DNA of 64,000 bases from Nitrosomonas sp. Nm166 (GTDB taxonomy: Bacteria; Pseudomonadota; Gammaproteobacteria; Burkholderiales; Nitrosomonadaceae), in the NCBI RefSeq assembly GCF_900112825.1, contig NZ_FONE01000001.1:62001-126000 (forward strand), given 5' to 3'. The notes below the pieces were generated by a model. It did not search any database and was not told the DNA's origin. It was given only the letters and a program-made list of their open reading frames with translations. The position numbers and the translations under genes were made by a program. Shown piece after piece: positions 60,151 through 64,000 of the stretch (within the stretch, counting starts at the first letter, position 1; every line of letters starts with the position of its first letter).

Positions 60151-60693
60151 TTAGGACCCAGTCGATGTGCCGGTACAACTGACTATCATCGAGCGAAAAT
60201 CGTCCATGAATCCCATCTTCTCAGACATATCCGGGACACTCTTCCCACCCGTAATAAATTTATTATGATCCCGAAAATTTCGGTTGTCGAAAATGGTAAG
60301 GTCGGTTTTTGGCCCCGTCTGCAGACTACGTACCTTATTTTCCCAATCGAAGCCAAAAGGCCCCACCATCCGGCCGAGGCTAATCGGGCCCATCAACATC
60401 AGGCTGTCGCCTTCATAATTTTTCTTATCGTAGAGTTTTACCCAGCACCCTTTTTTTTCCGCATCTGTGGAAACCTCGACGGGAACCATCATCAATATCG
60501 GCATTGGGATGGTTATCTTGCCATCCTTGCTCCCCGTTTGAGGCGCGCTTTTATTATCATCTGAACGAGGGGGTTCGTTCATTATCGGCCTGTCGGACGT
60601 GTCTTGGCTATTGGCGCCAGTCGCCGTACCCAGTCCAAGCACGATGGTAGCTGCGACCAGAAAATTACGCGTGTTCATCGTCATATTATTCAT
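60151..60693 (-). CDS. Secreted beta/gamma-crystallin-like protein
   Basis: 180 residues. It has a signal peptide (to about residue 28, TGANSQ), a low-complexity linker, then two Greek-key-like motifs: CWVKLYDKKNYEGDSLMLMG and DLTIFDNRNFRDHNKFITGG, ending FMDDFRSMIVSC. Such domains bind calcium and stabilise extracellular proteins. GGAGG stands at good spacing before ATG 60693. It lies 47 bases downstream of the pentapeptide-repeat gene on the same strand, likely in one operon. Confidence 0.75.
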   Translation of the reverse strand: MNNMTMNTRNFLVAATIVLGLGTATGANSQDTSDRPIMNEPPRSDDNKSAPQTGSKDGKITIPMPILMMVPVEVSTDAEKKGCWVKLYDKKNYEGDSLMLMGPISLGRMVGPFGFDWENKVRSLQTGPKTDLTIFDNRNFRDHNKFITGGKSVPDMSEKMGFMDDFRSMIVSCTGTSTGS

Positions 60694-60740
60694 ATTTACC
60701 TCCAAGAATTGAAAATAGCAGTAAGGCCGTTACCATAAGG

Positions 60741-61391
60741 CTACTTGGCTACTTCTTGTATTGATCGATTCAAGGTTGGGCAGCCCAAGCAGCCTACCGT
60801 GTTAACTTTGTGAAAATCGATTTCGTCGAGGATAGCGCCCCGAAGATCCGCACCCTGCATCGTTGCATTGTCTAGCTTCACTCCCTTCATGTTTGCCCCG
60901 CGAAAATCGGCGTTTGTCATCACAGTACCTGAAAGGTCAGCTCTTTGAAGCTGGGCATCACGAAACCGAGTCATGGTAAGATTAGCGCCGCTTAAATCTG
61001 CGCCTTGAAGTTGTGCGCCGGTGAGATCCGCCCGCGTCAAGTCAGTGCTCTTAAGGCGGGCACCATGCAAATGCGCCTGATTGAGCTTAGCGTCAACCAT
61101 GGTGGTATTTTTTAAATCGGCCTCATCCAGCATCGCGCCCTTGAGATCAGCCCTATTGAGGTTGGCAAGGTGCATGTTGGCATTCAGCAGTTTGGCCCCC
61201 TGCAGATTGGCCCCGCTTAGGTCCGACTGGAGAAAAACGGCCCTCGCGAGGTCAGCCCCTTGCAGGTTTGCGCCCTGCAGATTCATCTCTACGCAAAGCG
61301 TGCCTGACCGGATCGCGCAGCCGTTTATCTCTTTCGCCATCGCGCTATTCACGGCGAACAAAGCAACGAGCAAAATAATTTGTCTATTCAT
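60741..61391 (-). CDS. Secreted pentapeptide-repeat protein
   Basis: 216 residues: a signal peptide (MNRQIILLVALFAVNSAMA), a short Cys-containing segment (CAIRSGTLC), then about 27 tandem A(D/N)LxX pentapeptides (NLQGANLQGADLARAVFLQS and on to residue ~190). These form a right-handed quadrilateral beta-helix. A final CLGC pair could cap it by disulfide. The export signal is unlike cytosolic gyrase-binding members, so its role is outside the cytoplasm and unknown. Confidence 0.82.
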   Translation of the reverse strand: MNRQIILLVALFAVNSAMAKEINGCAIRSGTLCVEMNLQGANLQGADLARAVFLQSDLSGANLQGAKLLNANMHLANLNRADLKGAMLDEADLKNTTMVDAKLNQAHLHGARLKSTDLTRADLTGAQLQGADLSGANLTMTRFRDAQLQRADLSGTVMTNADFRGANMKGVKLDNATMQGADLRGAILDEIDFHKVNTVGCLGCPTLNRSIQEVAK

Positions 61392-61560
61392 TGTTTTTGT
61401 TTTCCTAATGGTGACTAAAAAATAAGCATAAGAAACTTTCTGATGTTATTCAGTACGATATTTAACATTAGTTAGGAGCGGAATGGCGCCCCCATCCTCA
61501 TAAATTGTATAGTCCCGCAATGTGCTGGTGTAATTATGAACAGCTACGGAAGGAGGAATT

Positions 61561-62505
61561 ATGGGATCAGTACTGCATGGAAGCACCCGCACGACATAGG
61601 TAACCCGTCGAGCGATACAACCTAGCCAATAAAACCTGAAAGCATTGGCTGAACGCCACGGGGTTAACGTGAAGGGTGATTAAATGGAAGAAACGCGATT
61701 TTACCCATGATGTGCCGACATATGAGTCCGAAGGAGTCGCGCTCAACCGTCCTTGCGAAGGAAAAGAGGCTGTCATTGTCGCCTTCCGCCGATATACGCT
61801 TTTTGTTCTTGGATGATTGCCTGTATGCTTTGCAGCCGGCTATTGTCGGCCTGATGCGATCGAACCTGCATCGCTGCTTGCAACGGCATGGCATATCTCG
61901 TTTGCCGGAGATTGGAGGCGACAAACCTGCGAAGAAGAAATTTAAAAATATCCCATTGGTAACAAACTTATGGACATCGCGGAAGTTCAAACGAAGGAAG
62001 GTAAGCTATCTGTTCGCCGCCATTGACCGCACATCAAAGTACGTCCAAAAGCTGCATGAGCGCTCCGCAAAATTGATCGGCAGATTTCATAGGCAACCTG
62101 CTTAAAGCCGTCCCTTACAGAATTCATACTGTCCTGACCGACAACGGTATCCAGCTCGCCATTGCATCTGCGACAAATACGCCTTCATGCATATTTTTGA
62201 TCGCGTCTGCGGTGAATGGTATCGAACATCGACTGACAAAGTAAAACATCCCCTTGGACCAATGGACAGGTAGAGCGCATGAGCAGAACCATTAAGGAGG
62301 CCACAGTCAAGTGCTAACCCTATAGTTCACATGATCAACTGAAAGCCCATATGCACAGTTTGCCTCAGGCTCATAACTTCGCACGCCGTCTCAAAACTCT
62401 CAATCGGCCTTAATGCCCTATGAATACATCTGCAAGATATGGACAAAAAAACCTGAACGCTTTAACGTTGATTCTTTCCAGCACACCGTGGGACTAAACA
62501 CATAA
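61561..62505 (+). mobile_element. IS481-family transposase pseudogene
   Basis: It starts ATGGGATCAGTACTGCATGG (MGSVLHGSTRTT, then stop) and can be followed through several frames: SPKESRSTVLAKEKRL, LLHRC-type HRCLQRHGISRLPEIGGDKP, LFAAIDRTSKYV, TVLTDNG, and a final PERFNVDSFQHTVGLNT plus TAA. Early stops and at least three frameshifts make it inactive. Family members are ~320 residues, so the full length is present in decayed form. Confidence 0.85.
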
Positions 62506-62608
62506 CGCTTGCGGAGCAGCCGTCTGGAGGCAAACTTGGCTGTGAGCTTTTGTACTTTTTTATCTCACTGATCGTGCAATTTACTAATATTTGTCAGGTT
62601 ACTCAACA

Positions 62609-62640
62609 AAAAAGCACATCAGCAAGCTGATGTGCTTTTT
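62609..62640. terminator. Strong bidirectional terminator
   Basis: AAAAAGCACATCAGC pairs with GCTGATGTGCTTTTT with a minimal loop. The A run and T run let it work for both strands; it lies 30 bases beyond the stop of the pyrophosphatase gene on the minus strand. Confidence 0.9.
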
Positions 62641-62669
62641 CTTTTCTTAATTACTCCTTAAGAATGATA

Positions 62670-64000
62670 TTACAGCAACGGAATAATCAATAATGCTACG
62701 ATGTTAATAATTTTGATTAATGGATTAATCGCTGGGCCCGCGGTGTCCTTGTAAGGATCACCTACCGTATCGCCTGTCACCGAGGCCTTATGAGCTTCAC
62801 TGCCCTTACCACCAAAATAACCATCCTCGATATGTTTCTTCGCATTATCCCAGGCACCACCGCCGGTTGTCATGGAAATGGCGACAAATAAACCGGTTAC
62901 AATGGATCCCATCAGTACGCCACCTAATGCCTGCGGTCCAAGGATGATTCCCACTAACACAGGAATCAGCACAGGTAATAATGAAGGATTCATCATTTCC
63001 TTTATCGCTGCTTTGGTTAGCATATCCACTGCACGAGAATAATCGGGCTTGCCTGTGCCTTCCATAATGCCAGGGATTTCTTTGAACTGACGGCGCACCT
63101 CAATAACTACCGATCCTGCGGCACGTCCTACAGCTTCCATCGACATGGCACCAAACAAGTAAGGGATCATACCGCCAATGAAGAGACCAATAATGACCAT
63201 GTGATTGGAAAGATCAAAAGTCAGTACATGCCCTGCATGATCCAATGCATGAGTATAGTCAGCAAACAGCACCAGTGCAGCCAAACCTGCGGAACCGATT
63301 GCGTAGCCTTTGGTGACAGCCTTAGTGGTATTGCCCACGGCGTCCAAAGGATCTGTAATGGCGCGCACTGAATCTGGCATTTCTGACATTTCAGCGATAC
63401 CGCCGGCATTATCAGTAATCGGACCATAAGCGTCCAGAGCCACAATAATACCGGTCATGGACAGCATCGCAGTGGCGGCAATCGCAATACCGTACAAACC
63501 TGCTAATGCATAGGCCAATATGATACTGATACAAACAGCCAGCACAGGCGCGCCAGTTGCACGCATGGAAACCCCTAAGCCAGCAATAATATTGGTTGCG
63601 TGCCCGGTCGTCGAGGACTCAGCAATATGCTGAACGGGGGGATAATCTGTTGATGTATAGTACTCCGTAATGACTACCATCAGTCCTGTGAGCACCAAGC
63701 CAATCGTTGCGGCCAGGAATATGCGCATTACCAGCATTCCACCAGCGACTTCAGTACCATCAATCGTCAGAGACATATCGCCCATGAACCAGACAGTCAC
63801 TGGGAGATAAGCAAATAGAGCAATACCACCGGCTACGGCCAGCCCGCGATAGAGCGCGTTCATAATGGTACCGCCCTCGCGCATCTTGACGTAATAGCAA
63901 CCAATAATCGACGCGATGATGGAAACTGCACCTAACATGAGTGGATAAATCACCGCACTCATCGTATTCGTTGCAAATAATAGTGCGCCCAAGATCATGG
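62670..64000 (-). CDS. hppA: Membrane H+-translocating pyrophosphatase, C-terminal part
   Basis: The last ~443 residues of a proton pump driven by pyrophosphate hydrolysis; the frame is open at the window edge, so the real start lies outside. Many membrane helices alternate with the active-site segments [16 protein letters not shown] and the late [20 protein letters not shown] and [20 protein letters not shown]. The AGS/GSA-type region around [20 protein letters not shown], where K versus A sets potassium dependence, has Ala, pointing to the K+-independent type. Confidence 0.93.
   Translation of the reverse strand, partial: MILGALLFATNTMSAVIYPLMLGAVSIIASIIGCYYVKMREGGTIMNALYRGLAVAGGIALFAYLPVTVWFMGDMSLTIDGTEVAGGMLVMRIFLAATIGLVLTGLMVVITEYYTSTDYPPVQHIAESSTTGHATNIIAGLGVSMRATGAPVLAVCISIILAYALAGLYGIAIAATAMLSMTGIIVALDAYGPITDNAGGIAEMSEMPDSVRAITDPLDAVGNTTKAVTKGYAIGSAGLAALVLFADYTHALDHAGHVLTFDLSNHMVIIGLFIGGMIPYLFGAMSMEAVGRAAGSVVIEVRRQFKEIPGIMEGTGKPDYSRAVDMLTKAAIKEMMNPSLLPVLIPVLVGIILGPQALGGVLMGSIVTGLFVAISMTTGGGAWDNAKKHIEDGYFGGKGSEAHKASVTGDTVGDPYKDTAGPAINPLIKIINIVALLIIPLL

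Overview
The window looks like a chromosome segment of a betaproteobacterium, most likely a Nitrosomonas-type ammonia oxidiser. This rests on gene content and moderate GC: assimilatory sulfate reduction with a DUF934 protein, a class I DhnA-type aldolase, a membrane H+-pyrophosphatase, a Cus-type copper system and many decayed IS elements. No rRNA or tRNA gene and no CRISPR array was seen. The species call is an inference.

Layout. 1-6.2 kb: sulfate assimilation genes cysI-DUF934-cysH-cysD-cysN on the minus strand, with a CysB-type LysR regulator pointing away. 6.3-19.5 kb: mostly housekeeping genes (His-tailed cytochrome c, Tim44-like protein, GlcG-like protein, cysE and cysK, rhodanese, pseudouridine synthase, EttA, a DUF4160/DUF2442 overlapping pair, aldolase, MazG-like hydrolase, methyltransferase, RhlE-type helicase). 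19.7-29.9 kb: a defence island with a complete type I restriction-modification set (hsdM, hsdS, hsdR) enclosing a frameshifted fic gene. hsdM carries an in-frame palindromic repeat, and a GH13 amylase gene lies between hsdM and a decayed second copy of an hsdM 5' end.

32.2-41.2 kb: a zinc-acquisition module. Zur is divergent from a TonB-dependent receptor that has a near-perfect Zur box and a terminator-like structured leader. Two secreted proteins sharing a C-terminal motif follow (one with dockerin/EF-hand-like repeats), then a ZIP permease, a COG0523 GTPase and an overlapping WD40 gene. Together they would take zinc across the outer membrane, bind it outside the cytoplasm, import it and allocate it. 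This is the best candidate here for a little-described system.

41.4-51 kb: accessory DNA. It holds a ~1,080-residue multi-domain membrane protein, an attC-like hairpin, FG-GAP and IS remnants, an operon of tandem unknown paralogues, a sulfotransferase-like gene, a GC-rich deaminase and a DUF5996 gene. 51.2-59.4 kb: a copper/silver efflux locus (cusA, cusB with a fused CusF domain, cusC, Csp-like copper protein, cusF, a lipoprotein and a small His/Cys-rich secreted protein). 59.5-62.5 kb: IS1380, IS481 and receptor remnants around a beta/gamma-crystallin-like and a pentapeptide-repeat secreted protein. 62.6-64 kb: the 3' part of the H+-pyrophosphatase gene behind a strong terminator.
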